The position numbers were made by a program, and so were the translations under genes. Of a stretch of 64,000 nt of DNA, positions 42,676-54,837 are shown one piece after another. The DNA is from Zasmidium citrigriseum. Its lineage: Eukaryota; Ascomycota; Dothideomycetes; Mycosphaerellales; Mycosphaerellaceae. Where the stretch lies: NCBI GenBank assembly GCA_002786025.1, contig NHNW01000004.1, positions 248,001 to 312,000 on the forward strand. The letters run 5' to 3'. The notes beneath the pieces are model-generated. The model saw only the letters and a list, made by a program, of their open reading frames with translations, made no database searches and was not told where the DNA came from. Position 1 is the stretch's first letter; each line of letters opens with the position of its first letter.

Positions 42676-42993
42676 TAGGTTTATAAGTAGTAGTACTATT
42701 CGTAAGAAATCCCTTATAAACCTTCTATAGAAGTTAGTAAATCTAAGGAAGGCGAGTATATCCTTAATATAATAGGGTGTTTCCTAGTAGACTACTACTT
42801 CTACTTTAGCTAGGTCTATTCGAATACCTCGATTACTAATAATAAGACTAAGATATTTAGTCTTATACTTATAGAACTCGTATTTATTAATATTAAGCTA
42901 TAGGCTTACTTCTTAGAGTTTAATAAGAACTCTTCGAACGTACTATACGTACTCTTCGAAAGTATCGCTAAAGATAAGCGTATTATTAATATA
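42676..42993 (-). pseudogene. Reverse transcriptase remnant of the retrotransposon
   Basis: On the minus strand 42979-42993 reads YINNT followed by LIFSDTFEEYV in the original order around it; the two catalytic aspartates of the YxDD box are now asparagines, which is the change RIP makes on the coding strand. Further on, NFYRRFIRDF occurs at about 42,706-42,735, the motif at the RT to RNase H transition of gypsy elements. Confidence 0.88.
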
Positions 42994-44649
42994 GTAAGAA
43001 ACGAAATTATCTAGGAATTCTCTTAGACTATCGTTAATATAGGACTAGAAAGTCCTAGGAGCGTTATATAGTCTAAAGGGTATAACTATATACTTAAACT
43101 ACCTATAGCGTATTATAAAGGCTATCTTCTACTTATCGCCTACTACGATTCGTATCCTATTAAAAGCTACGATTACGTCTAGCTTTATATACTACTTCTT
43201 ATTACTAATACGATTTAGCGTTTCTTAAAAGAGAGGAATTAGGTACCTACTCTTTATAGTAAGGGTATTAAGGCTACGGAAGTCTTAATAAACTTATAAT
43301 CCGCCTCTAGGCTTCTTAACGATAATAACTAGTACGGCTACTAATAATTTACTAGGTCGAATAAATCCTTTCGCGAGTTATTTATTAGTCTATACTTTAA
43401 TTACTTTATTTTCCTACCTCGATATAGGGTATAGTCTCTTAAATAGAGGCTACTACCTATCCTTTAAGTAGATAGTATAATCTATATCTAGGCGATACGG
43501 TAGAACTTACGCTACGTTACCTTTAAGGAAGATATCGTATAGGTTACGATATTCCTCTAGTAGTTGCTACTTAAGTTACTTAACGTCTTCTTCTATAGTT
43601 ACGGAACGGGCCTTTACTATAAATTTCTTATAGTTAGAGGCTATAATAGCTAAGACTTATACGTTACTAGCGGTAAGATCTTTACTAGTACTAGTAATTA
43701 CGCTATCTATATATTGTCCGACTAATAAGTCTACGAGTAGCGCGTAAGCTAACCCTAGGTTATTAGATCGAACTAGTCTAGCGCGTATTCTATATACCTT
43801 TAGAGCAAAGGTAGTTAGTAGCTCGGCAGCCTCTTTAGCTACTACTTCGTCTAGATTATAGAGCTATATAAGGTAGACTTCGACTCCTAGTTAGTAAGTA
43901 AGCGTATAGAGCGTAGCGGCGGAGATACTATAGATATCTAGTTTTAGTTCCTATTTCGAATACTTAGGAACCTCTTATACTATTACTTCCTTTCTATAAG
44001 AATAGTTTTAGAGATAGTAACCTAAGTTAAATAATACCCTTCCTTCGATTTAAGAAATAGTAGGCTAATATTAGTTATACTATAGTCGTCTAAGGGTAAC
44101 GTCGTATTCTAGCGTTATTACCTAGTATAGTACTATTTCTTCGTAGCGTCTACTAAGAGTAAGGTAGATATAGGCTATCTTATTAATCGTTTATCCTTAA
44201 CTAGTATTAGCTAGTCTAAGGGTTACTAGTTTATTAAGAGGTATATAGGGAATATTATTTCTATACGTAAAGGAGGAGTCTATAAAATATAAGTTAGTAC
44301 TACTATTAAGGAAAATTATTATATTTAAGTCGATATTATTTACTTAGCCTTTAATTATAAGATACGTTATAATCTCTAGCCCTACGTTAATAATTATAGG
44401 CCTATCTATATATATAGAATAGGTAGTAACCTATAGGTTAGGTAATAGTAGTAGTAGTATTTTATATATAGACTTTCCTAAGTATCTATTAGTTATCGCG
44501 CTTAAATAACGGACTAGCTATTTCCCTATTCCTCGCCCTCTTCGATAGTAGCTTAAAGAGAGGAAGAATTAGCTTTACTAGCCTATATAGTAGCCTTTAG
44601 AGCGAGGTAGTTAGGCACCTATAGACGTTATAAATACTTAGCTAAGGGG

Positions 44650-46591
44650 TAGGCTAGGTCTTACTTTAAGTATCCGACTTCTTTATACTTAAGGTACTTA
44701 TTAGCCTTAAGGTTTAACTAAACTAGCTATAGGGTAACTAGTTATAGAGACTAGTACTTCTAGGGACGCTCTAACTACGGCTTCTTCGAGTTACTATTAT
44801 TTACTACTACTAGGGCGTTAGCGTTTCTACTAGTCTTAACGCCGCCCGTAATTAGCTTATTATTAGCGTTAGACTTAGGTTTACGCTTCTTAGTACTAAA
44901 CTTCTTATCGAATAGCTCGAAGTCGTCTTTAATCTTATAGTACTTACGAACTAGAGCCTCCTTTATTATAGGGATATTGCCTAGAATACGATTTATATAG
45001 CGAGCGTTAAGTCTATCGTATAGTATCGTCTTCTCTAATCTCTTAAGGCGATTTCCTAAGTAGTCGGCCTTAGAACGCTACTAGATATAGAATTCGCTAA
45101 ACTTCTAGTCTACTTTTATCTATATAGCTTATAAGATAGTAAGGCTCTTATTAGCGATATTACGCTCGCCGTATTAAGCTATAAGATCTTTAAGGAGTTT
45201 ATCGATTATCTTATACTTACTTCTAGCTAAAGGATTAAGTCGAGACGGAATATAGGTATTAACGTATTACTATAGGCTTCTAGAAGTAAACCTATATACG
45301 TAGCGTATAGTATCTAAGTACTCTCTAAACTTCGCTCTAGATAGCTTATTCTTAAGAGCGCGTAGCTATTCTTAAAAGGAAATAGTCTTAGGTTCGCCGC
45401 TAAACTTACCTAGATCTTATATACTTTTTAGTAGCTTAATAGCTTCGTTTATTAGTAGGTTAATAGTAGTATACTTTAATATAAAGTCGTCGATTAGTTT
45501 ATATTCGTCTTTAGACTTACTATAGGAAGTCTTCTTATAGGGATAGCCTTTTACCTTAGGCTTTAGTACGTATTAATAAGGGCGGCGCGAGCCTCTATTA
45601 CTATCGTTACTAGAGTTAAGGTTATCGTTAGGTAGCGTACTAGTACTACTATTCTTACGGCGCTCGATAGATAGGGACGTATTAGAGCGCTAAGGAAGAG
45701 ATCGATATAAGTAAGAACGCTCTCTACTATAAGAAGTAGGTTAGTTACGATTATCGCCTTTCTTCTTCTTAGCTTCGAGTTACTTATAGAACTCGTCTCT
45801 CTCCTTCTTAGCCTTCTTTAAGTAATTATAATACTCGTTAAAACGATCTTTAAACTTCTAAGCTTTCTTCGCTAGAGTCTTTAGATCTCTAATCTTCTAG
45901 AGGTTAAGTATATTAGCTTCCTCTAATACCTCGACTTATTATAGAGTAACTTTATAATCGTTAAACTTCTATTAGACTATACGGAAGGTTTCTTCTAGGA
46001 ATTCGCGTATACGCTAAGCGAAAGTAGAAGTATCTAGCTTCTAAACCTTACTAATAGGTAGTTAATATATAGTTAGTTTACTATACTCGTTATTATTACT
46101 ATAGATAAGTATATTCTACTCGTTAGTATCCTTATTAAATATAACGTCTTCGTCTCGAGCTAGGTCGCTAAGTCTAAATTCTTCTCTACTCCTATCTCGA
46201 ATATCTTCTTTTTCGAGGTTAGGTAACTTAGACTAAATATCCTACTCTTATTAGTAATATAGATTCTCCTTCTCTTCTTCTCGTAATATCTAAGTCTAGT
46301 TAAGGAGGAAGAATAGTAATAGTTAGGATATACGATAGCGCTCGATAGTATAAGTAGGCGCTAGTTAGTTAGTAGTACTACCTTAGTAGCGAGGGGGTAT
46401 TAATATAGCGGAGTAGCCTCGTTATTAAAGTAGATTAGGTAGAACGGCCTCTACTTAGTACTTACGACTTAGTACTAGTATTAGAAGTACCTTCTATACT
46501 TTACGCGGATTAGCGTAAGATAGGGTATCGCCTTAGTTTAGAGATAGTAGCTATTATAGACGATAGCGAGTTATTAGAAGGTACAAAGTAG
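44650..46591 (-). pseudogene. Probable gag region of the retrotransposon
   Basis: Position next to the upstream LTR, ahead of the polymerase, is where gag is expected. At about 44,660-44,700 on the minus strand a KYLKYKEVGY block has the C-x2-C-x4-H spacing of a zinc knuckle, if tyrosines stand for lost Cys/His. The fourth ligand is not at the expected place. The rest is unreadable. Confidence 0.4.
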
Positions 46592-46770
46592 TATTACGAA
46601 ACGGAAAGGGTACGTATTTAGTAGTAAATAGGACTTTATATAAGCTATCTAAGAGAGAGCGAGAAGGCGAGCTATTTAAAGTAACGCTAAGACTTACTAA
46701 CTAAGCGGCGCTAGCGCTATATAGCTTATAACGCTCTTATAAGTAAATATCTAGAGGTCTAGCTATAATA
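46592..46770 (-). repeat. LTR of the retrotransposon (5' LTR in element orientation)
   Basis: Direct repeat of 39794-39972. Relative to that copy it has TA in place of CG at 46641-46642 and 46738-46739, and A for G at 46670. Confidence 0.93.
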
Positions 46771-46775
46771 GTAGT

Positions 46776-48900
46776 ATACTAAACCTATAAGATTATAGTT
46801 AGCTTTTATACTACTAGTAGCCTTCTTACCTACCTTTTAGTTAACCTCTACCTATATCTATTACTATAAACTAAAAGCCCTCGCCGTTTAGATTAATATA
46901 TCGCTAACGGACTAAACGACTAGTCTTACGCTTAAGGAGGGTAAAGACTCTCTTAAATATCTTCTTATAAGACTCTATAGTTAGTCTCTCGATAAATACT
47001 TAAGTAAGCGTAAAGACTATTAAGATATTAATATTTACTACTAGTAGTAGTACTAGTCGAGGTACTAGTAGTATACGTACTTTTACCTTACTCTAGGTCG
47101 AGTCCTACGAAGATAATTTTATTTAAGTCCTTCTATCGAATACGCTTATATAATATATTAACTTCGAATAAAGGTTAGTTTAAGAAGATCTTAGCCTACT
47201 TCTTATAGAAATAGATAATCTAAACCCTAAATTCGTTATCCTATACGCCTTAAATATATTACTATTATCGTTAGTAGTATCTTACTACTAGTAGTATAGG
47301 CGTACTATTTTAGGGTTATTACGCTACTATACGAACTTATACTATATACTAGTAAGATAGGGACCTTAAGGGAATATCGTCTACTTCTTATACTAGATTA
47401 TTACCTATAGCTTTAACTTCTTAATAAAGGATAGGTATAGTTCTATAAGCGATTAAACCCCTTTCTCTTTATTAAAGTCGTAAAGAAAGGCTAACTTTAA
47501 TAATATTACTATAGAGGTATTAGTAGTAAATTTCTCTCTAAAGTTATATATATACTATTTATAAGCGTTCTATCTTCTACGCGCTTAATAAGCGCCTATA
47601 TCTACTAGAGAAGTTCGAGAGGTATCTTATTTAGAATTAGCGGGAGATACGTATAGGTACTAGTAGAGTAGAAGATTACGAATCGATTACGAAAATTAGT
47701 AGACTCCTTAGGGATAAGTAGGTTAAATTCTACTTCGTAAGGGATCTTCTAGAGCTCTTCTTTCTATCTACTAGTATATAGAATACTATAGTCTAGTATT
47801 CGGGTTTCGTAGTTCTTATAAATAGAGTAAACTAATACTTTATTTAGATCTTAATTAGTATACTCGTTAAGTAGTACTAGTATTACGTTAATATCTATTT
47901 AATAGTTCTAGTTAAACGGTTATATAAAGTAGTTCTTATAATAGAGTTCTATCTAGGTACCTACTTAGTACGCCTAATCGTAGTATATATAAACGACCTA
48001 ACTATTAATACTATTATCGACGTTCTATACTAAGATTAATACCTCGTTCGTATAGTACTAGTACTAGTACTAGTACCCTTTATATACTAGTTACCCTTAT
48101 ATAAAGATTAGCTAGTATATTAGCCTATAATTACTATAAGTAATCCCTTTCCGAAATCGCTTAACTACTATTATAATAGTATCTTTTATATTCTAAATAG
48201 CTAAGTCTATTTCTATAAAGTTAATATATCTATAGAATCGAGCCTATTATTCCTAGTATTTAATATTAACGTAGGTGTAACTCTAAGTTACGACGTCTAG
48301 TAGTATATATTCGTATACCTTAATTCTAGAGTACTTCTACTTCTATCGCTTATAAGGCTAATTAAGTAAGAAAGGCGACTTTATTCCCTTAGGCTATCCC
48401 TTCTCGTAGTATATTATATATTAAACCTATACTTATTAGTATATTACTTATAGTTTTCGGGTACTAGTAGTTACTACTAGTAGTATATTTAGTACTAGAT
48501 TATCCTTCCTATTGTCTATTAATAGTTAAGTACTATTAATATTTATATAGTACGTAAACCCCTCTAGATTAGTAACTAGATATTAAGGTATAGACTAAAC
48601 GTACTTTAACTAACGAGCCGTAAGTCGTTTATCTAGCGGGCTACTAGTAAGGTAGATAATTTTAGCTAGTCTCTCTTCCTTCTCTAAAGGATTATTTTCT
48701 ATTAACTCTAGAAGGATATAGTTATACTACTAGAAAATATCTTCCTCCGTAATCTATTAATAGAGTCTTTACTCTATTACTATAGTATTAGTAATAGTAT
48801 AGATAGTAGTACTAGTAGTAGTATAGGTAGCTTTAATTAAGTATATAGAGACGAAAGGTTTAGGAAGGGCTACTATATCCTCGCTTAGCTTATGTACTAT
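46776..48900. repeat. RIP-mutated sequence of unknown kind, right of the retrotransposon
   Basis: The right arm of the sequence interrupted by the LTR element. Stop codons in all frames; no domain recognised. A few intron-like GT...TAG segments can be imagined but not supported. Confidence 0.45.
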
Positions 48901-48912
48901 AGTAAAGGGTTA

Positions 48913-48984
48913 TGCACCCCCGATTGATTAAAGTTTGATTACCCTATTTTTAGTAATAGTACAGTAGGTCTACCCGGGGGTGCA
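48913..48984. repeat. Inverted repeat at the right boundary of island 1
   Basis: TGCACCCCCG at 48913-48922 and its exact reverse complement at 48975-48984, separated by 52 bp, exactly where the RIP signature ends. Eight bases of the same sequence in inverted orientation (GGGGTGCA) occur at 34379-34386 near the left boundary. It could be the terminus of a DNA transposon or a short insertion; the arms are too short to be sure. Confidence 0.4.
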
Positions 48985-51900
48985 CCGAGCCGTAACCTGC
49001 AGATAAAGCACGGTTGGGGAAGAGACGAGCGTTGCGTCTTCATGTACCCCAGATACACGATCCACTGGATACTGGGGAACAGAGTCATCGTGAAGGTACG
49101 TACGTCTTCTTGGGATGTTCCCTCTTTGGTATGTTGTAATGGTTTCGTTCTTCTTGGCTGCCAGGCAACAACAGGGCTTCGTGTAACGCTTTGCGTCGGC
49201 AGATGCTCGAAGGAGTTGTACCAAGATAGCTATCTGACTGATGAGTGACTCGACCACGCGACGGGCTTCTGTCAGCTTTGCTTTGAGCTCACTGCTACTG
49301 CTCTTTCAGTAGCCGGACAGTCCGCTCCGCTTACATACGGCTTGGTGAAGCTATCCGTACGGTTCCCGAGCAGACGAATTGAAGCAAAAGGGTAGCCAAG
49401 TCCAGTCAGCACAACAGCCATCACGACGGGAAGTGGAGATGTCGTCCATTATCACATGTTCGTCGCGTTCTGCGAGTTTCTCGGTCCAAGCATGCCAAAG
49501 GGAACAACTCAAATACTGCGAAACTCACGCCACGCCATGCCGCGAGAAAAGACGCGACAGCGACCACGACCACCGCCACCAAGAACCGGCCAGCCTCGGT
49601 GGAACGCCCGCGCGGGCGGCGGGGAGGAGGTGAAGGACAAGGAGACTTTGCCTTGCCATTTAAGCTTTCCATAGCCCGAAGTCATCTGTCGGCTCTTGCA
49701 GGAGGGTTTGCCGCGGGGAAGATGGCCCGACAATCCTTCTTGTGTGCTGTCTCGTCTTGTGACTCCAGCATCGTGAACGCCGGCCAGAGGAGGCGGTCAG
49801 GTGGACGTCTCGCCCCCCATTTTCTTGGAAACCTGGGGACTTTAGACTTTTCTTTGCCCCCGTCTGGCCAGACAGGACAGACGTCGGTGGCAGGTTTCTG
49901 GGGATGTGATGGAGTTGGGATTGTACCTTTGTATCGGCGATACGCCTCTGACGCCTTGGATTCGAGAGGCCGGGTGTTGTTGTTTTGATGCGGAAGAGGT
50001 CATGAGGTCGGATTTGAAACTCGCGGAAGCGCTGTGAGTTGTCGTCGCAGCGCCAAGTTTCGGCTCCGGGTGGGAATAATCATATGTGATCCTGCTATTC
50101 CGACAAGTTGACCGGGGCGGGTATTGAGGGACGTCGGTCCGGGACAGCCTGGGAGAAGAAAGATGGGTGTGTGGGTGTGTCGGTACCGCGAATCTTGCAT
50201 GCAGCCGCGAGGTTTGGTACCCTCCCATAGGCGCGCCTGCGCTGCCGCTTTAGAAAGGTACATGTCGTGAGTACTATACTTGTTCTCCTTCGTAAGGCTG
50301 ACATGCGTGTGGCCGCAGCAACATGTTTTCTGCGCTGGCAAGTATGACCGCAGCAGTGTACATACATCCCTTGTTGCTGCATCACGCTGTCTGCTGCCCT
50401 TTCACTCGCGATGACCTCGCGCGGCGCAGCGGCTTACTCGACTGGTGGCAAGCCCGAAGATGATCACAGTTCACCCGCCTGGCGGTGCCTATTCTCGTGG
50501 ACATGCAGGCTTGATCCACGTCGCTGGAGTCATCTGAACATTTGTACCAGGGACACCCGCCGGCCATGGCAGGGACGGGCTCCCAGGGGCCCCGGGGCGA
50601 AACACTCTCGAGTAATGACGACGGCCGTGTACCTGATCTCCCGAGCGTTGCGGCCTTGGTTGGACGTCAATGTCGTGGCATCCATGGTTCGAGCTGGCGA
50701 TGAAGGTTCGTGGATATGAAGTCTCGAAACGCTCCCCGAGCGGCACGCCGATGCGTAACTTTCACTTCCGAGCAGTGCATCCATGGATTCATTGCCTCAT
50801 CAGATGTTGGTTTCTTGCGGAGATGAACGTTGTTCGTGTGGAGAAATCTCCAGACAACCACAACACGGACATGACAGTGCGCTCTTGGGCCGCGATGCAG
50901 CCCTACTGACTCGAGAAATGGCAGGAGCTTTGACTCGGCCAATGTCACAATGTCATCTCGCATCCGAACGAGTTCAAGATATGTTTGATGACCGTCGGTG
51001 CTCTTGGAATTGAGATCCAAATGGATCCATACCTTGCGCGTGAGTAAGTAGGCCATCCATCTCTTGACAGTGGCAGATGATGCCGGAATACCAGATCAGC
51101 CTGTCCTATATCGCATGACAAGAAAGCACAATTGGCAAAAGAAATCAAGGAAAGCATATCGCTCCAGACATGAATGAGACGTTCCAGCTCACCCATCACC
51201 CAGCGAACAAGACATGTGAGACAGCTCGACGTGACGTCCATTCTTACCTCGATTGGCATTGTTCCAACATCACCCGCCACCAGGAAACCCCATGACACGA
51301 TGTCGTTATTCACTCCCACTCCCGCCCTGATCCCACGGCATTCCTGCTTCCTTCGCGTGCTCTTTCATCATCGTCAGGCATTCTCCTGTCCTGTCCTTTC
51401 GGCGTCCATCCGCAGTTGCTGCTTCGAGACTAGAAGCTGGAGAAAACCTGTCCTTGTGACCTGAACGAGTGACGTCGGGGCGCCAGACCGGTGCGCGAGG
51501 CTATTCCAGCTGCTCAGGTCACCGTCCGAGGCAAAGTTCGCTATAGGGGAATATTTCTGCACAGATCGATCGAAGATTAGGTACTGTTCCTGTTGGCCGA
51601 TGGATGTAGTCGAAACGAGTTGTTGTGTTGGTAAACAGAAACTCGAAGAGCCGGAATTGCCGTCATCAATCGTGATCGTGAGATTATTCCCGCAACACGT
51701 GTCGTCTCTCCTTCCGTTGACGGTTGATCTTTCTCCTTGATGTTGTTGGGGCTATGCAAGATTCTCGAACCTCAAAAGTTCCTATCATTAGCAAACGCTC
51801 CAACGGACAATTCTCCATATAGGCAGACCACACGCGTCGTCTCAAACTCCACATTGAAACGTCGTCATCTCCCCACCCACAAAACGCGACTTCCCAAACG

Positions 51901-53074
51901 CGAAAGCGCGCCGGAAGAGAGAACAACATTCTAGCGGCCGTTGCGGAGAATCTTTTGCACAGCCATCTTTGTCGTCTTTCATATGATTTCTTCACATGCG
52001 CCAGCAAAAATGCAATGTGGAGATGCTCACCCGACTTCTTCCCCCAACTCGCCCAATGACACCAGCTCATGTGGATCCGTAAGACGAACAACGAGATCCA
52101 GAACGTTGAGCAAAGGAAAAAGGTGGGGATGAGGAATTCGGTTGGGCTAATAACGAGTTCTTCCACCTCGTGTCAGAGGCGATCGATTGCGTGTACAATG
52201 CCAATTCTTCTGTCCGTGTTCTGCGAGAGCCATTGCAAATAGACGTAGTAGTTGTGGTTTGACGGCAATCACGGATAAAGGTAAAAACGTCAAGTTCGAG
52301 AACAATCATCAATCATGCAAGAGATACTGCACAATGCAGTCCATCCCGACGAATGGGCAGGCCTCGGTCTGGGGCCTGCTGCAGCGGACAGGATCGTAAT
52401 GCACAGCATGCGCAAGCGTTCAGCGATCACTGTAGCCATCTGAGCTGCCAAATGGCGGTCTGTTTGTCACATGTTCGTCAAATGTGAGGTATGGCTGCCT
52501 GCTCCCTGCATACGCGACCATGAGAGTTCCTCAGCAGCAGCAGCTACTATCAGCAGGACAAAGGGACAATGATACGGGAGGGTGAAACGAGCGGTCGTGA
52601 GATCTTCAACAACTGGTCTTTGGTCGTTTGTTTTGCATGTGCATTAGAGGGTACCCCCTAACTACTACTCTGCCATCGCGGTCCCACTTCTCTCCACGTC
52701 TTTCCTCGCGTGCAGAGCTCTCCGTTTTTGATTTGACTCATCCGAAGTCTCCCGTATCGCAGCGTAGTAGTGTTACAGTGCCTCGTCGTAGTAGTAATGT
52801 ACAAAGCTGTATTTGCGCCGAGCGCACAATCGCTCAAGGCGGCTTGTTTTCGTAGCAAGGTGTTGCTGGTCCGCGGCCGTCAAAATCTGTGGAAGTGCCG
52901 ATGCTGGTATCATTTCGAAATCCTCAAAATCCCATCCCATAAGGTCCCATGTCCGAAAGTGCGGTGGGTAAGACTGCGCGTGCAGCAACTTTCATCTCAT
53001 GCCGAACGCCCCATCGCTGTGTGCTGAAATCAAAAAACAATCGCTAAAACGCATGATCAAACATGTGTGCATGT
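48985..53074. other. 4 kb of normal-composition DNA without a recognisable gene
   Basis: CA and TG return abruptly, and composition is like that of the gene-dense half. All frames are short and mutually overlapping. Nothing resembling a known protein, tRNA or repeat was seen. Confidence 0.5.
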
Positions 53075-54837
53075 TCACCAGCCTTTGGAGTGGTATTCTC
53101 CCAGTCCTTGGTGGAAGTACTTGTTGTCGAACTGCTTCCCGTCCTTGTTCGAGAGAGCGATCGGTTCCGGGTGTTGCTTCAAGTTCTTTACATCGTTTGA
53201 TGTATGTCGTCGCTTGAGCGCAGCCAGGTTTCCAGTGCTCCGATGTTGGCGCTCCCAGAGTAGATTCTTTCGCAACGACTCCGTCAACTCCGTGGAAAGC
53301 ATGTTGCGGCGAGTCGTGCGAGGAGAGAGCGCAGGCGTATGATCGTGAGTGTTAGAAGTCGTCATTATGATCGGCTTCGAGCGTGGCATATCCTGGCCGG
53401 GCATCTGAAGCTGCGAACTCGACTCTGGAGAGGTTGCGACCGAAGGGCCGTTGGGTGTAGTCGTCCTTGATCGTCGGATGTGAGGCTGAGAGCGCGATGC
53501 CGCGTTAGCAAGTGCTTTGGCTCGATCGGGCTCGTGCATCAAGGTCGTAAGAAGTGATCGTCTGGAAGTGAGGTTTGGCCTGGAGTCGACTCGCTGAAAG
53601 AGTGAAGTATCGTTCACTGAAGATGGGCCGCTAGCGTCATCTGAGTCCTCCCAGTCCGAAGAGTCGTCGTCGTCCTCAATTGCGCTCTCTGACACTTCTT
53701 CGTCTTCGTCGTCGGATTCAAAGACTGGGCTGTTTCGTGCCACGGCAACTTCGTCTTTGAACGAAGTCTGCTTCTTGCTGCTGTCGCTGTGAAGGCTGGA
53801 ACCACGCTTGAGGCTCTCCGACAGGTGGCTTCTGTACATGTGGCTCTCAAGCGAACTCTCACCCTCGTCAGATGACGTACCGATGGTGAACATGGCGCCC
53901 TTCTTGACTTTCGGTGGTGCTTGTCGATACTGCGGCGATGTTTTGAGGATCGGTGTCGGTTGTGTCGTGGCGAGGTTAGTTTGCGACCGGTAGGAAGAAG
54001 GAGCACCACCTGGGACAAAGCCGCGAACGATGCTGTGTGTGCTCATCTCGGTCGACGAGCTGTCCTGAGATCCCACAGTCTGAGATGTCTCAGACGCTTG
54101 AGACGCATCCGTAGCGACAGTGGAAGCCGACGACTCTAGGAGAGTCGACTGCGATGCGGATGTGTGGGGAGTGGCGGTCGACGAGTTTTGTTGTGTTTGC
54201 GAGGAAGTGAGGTCGAGCATTGAAAGGGAGGGTGGGTCTGGAACTCGTGAGGCAGGCGTGGAGGTGGCGGGAAGTTCGATGGGTTCCAGATCTTTGGTTT
54301 CCTTTATTGAGATGACAATCTTCTCCAAGTCGATTGGTGTGATGTGCTTTTCGCGGCCGCGACTTCGGCTACTCTCCGTGGATTCGTGCCGTCTGAGTTC
54401 TGGGCGAGCCTTGGGGATGCGAGGGGTGATTGTCGAGGAGGTGGTGTCGACGTCGAGGTCGTCGTCTGATGAGGATGCCGAATCGAGACTGGAGGAGAGA
54501 GCGGGAAGTGCGACGTCGCCACTCGCGGCAGCTGCGTCTGAAAGAGAGCGTCGTTGGGAAGGCGCACTGCGGGCAGCTTTCGATTCTGGCGCGCAGCAGA
54601 AGGTTTCGCGATTCCATAAACGCCAGCTGAGGTTTTCTAATCGTTTGCCGTCTTCCATCGCATGTGATGTCTTTGAGAATAGCGACCACTGCGGGCGGCA
54701 GTCAGTACAATGGCTTTCATTGTGGTTGCCGCACGTGAACGTACCATGCCAAAGAGATTCTCGACGCTGGAGGTATCGATGGTGTGCAGCGCAGGCACCT
54801 CGACCCGCAACAGCGAGTGTTCAGGCCGAAAAGGCAT
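53075..54837 (-). CDS. Fungal regulator-like protein with AreA GATA-like (DUF1752) and DUF3295-like regions
   Basis: Two exons, complement of 53075-54688 and 54745-54837 (56 bp intron, donor GTACGT, acceptor CGCAG), 568 residues. Exon 1 (31 codons) gives LRVEVPALHTIDTSSVENLFGM; the splice continues WSLFSKTSHA then LENLSWRLWNRETFCC, together the DUF1752 / AreA N-terminal GATA-like region of fungi (shown here in parts). The middle is Ser/Thr-rich and acidic (DDDDSSDWEDSDDASGPSS region). The C-terminus with RNMLSTELTESLRKNLLWER and a final YHSKGW matches the DUF3295 region. Proteins of this build are implicated in nutrient or TORC1-linked regulation, with no known enzymatic activity. The match of both conserved ends shows the gene is intact, although it sits alone between two RIP islands. 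Confidence 0.85.

Larger units (their letters stand above)
39794..46770 (-). mobile_element. Full-length Ty3/gypsy LTR retrotransposon, RIP-inactivated
   Basis: 6,977 bp bounded by two 179 bp direct LTRs (174 of 179 positions identical by eye) and flanked by a 5 bp target duplication GTAGT (39789-39793 and 46771-46775). Read on the minus strand the order is LTR, gag-like region, reverse transcriptase (42.7-43.0 kb), integrase (41.3-41.8 kb), polypurine tract, LTR. Reverse transcriptase before integrase defines the Ty3/gypsy (Metaviridae-type) order. All reading frames are closed by RIP-type stops, so it is non-autonomous and dead. It is a fungal genomic element. It is nested in older RIP-mutated sequence. 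Confidence 0.93.
34455..48955. repeat. RIP-saturated AT-rich island 1
   Basis: From about 34,455 to 48,955 the dinucleotides CA and TG almost vanish on both strands, TA is extremely frequent, and stop codons close every frame; CG, CC and CT survive. This is the expected end state of repeat-induced point mutation (C to T in CpA). Only a scattering of CA/TG sites remains, several of them CAA or TTG. The island therefore consists of sequence that was repeated in the genome. It contains a nested LTR retrotransposon and two tandem gene-like copies, described separately. No gene in it can be functional. Confidence 0.93.

Noticed and set aside
46571..46591. Primer-binding site candidate inside the 5' LTR
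   Set aside because: The sequence adjacent to the LTR could not be matched by eye to a specific tRNA 3' end after RIP.
48985..50800. Numerous 60-130 codon frames on both strands
   Set aside because: Densely overlapping in all frames with no start context or domain, as expected for GC-normal non-coding DNA.
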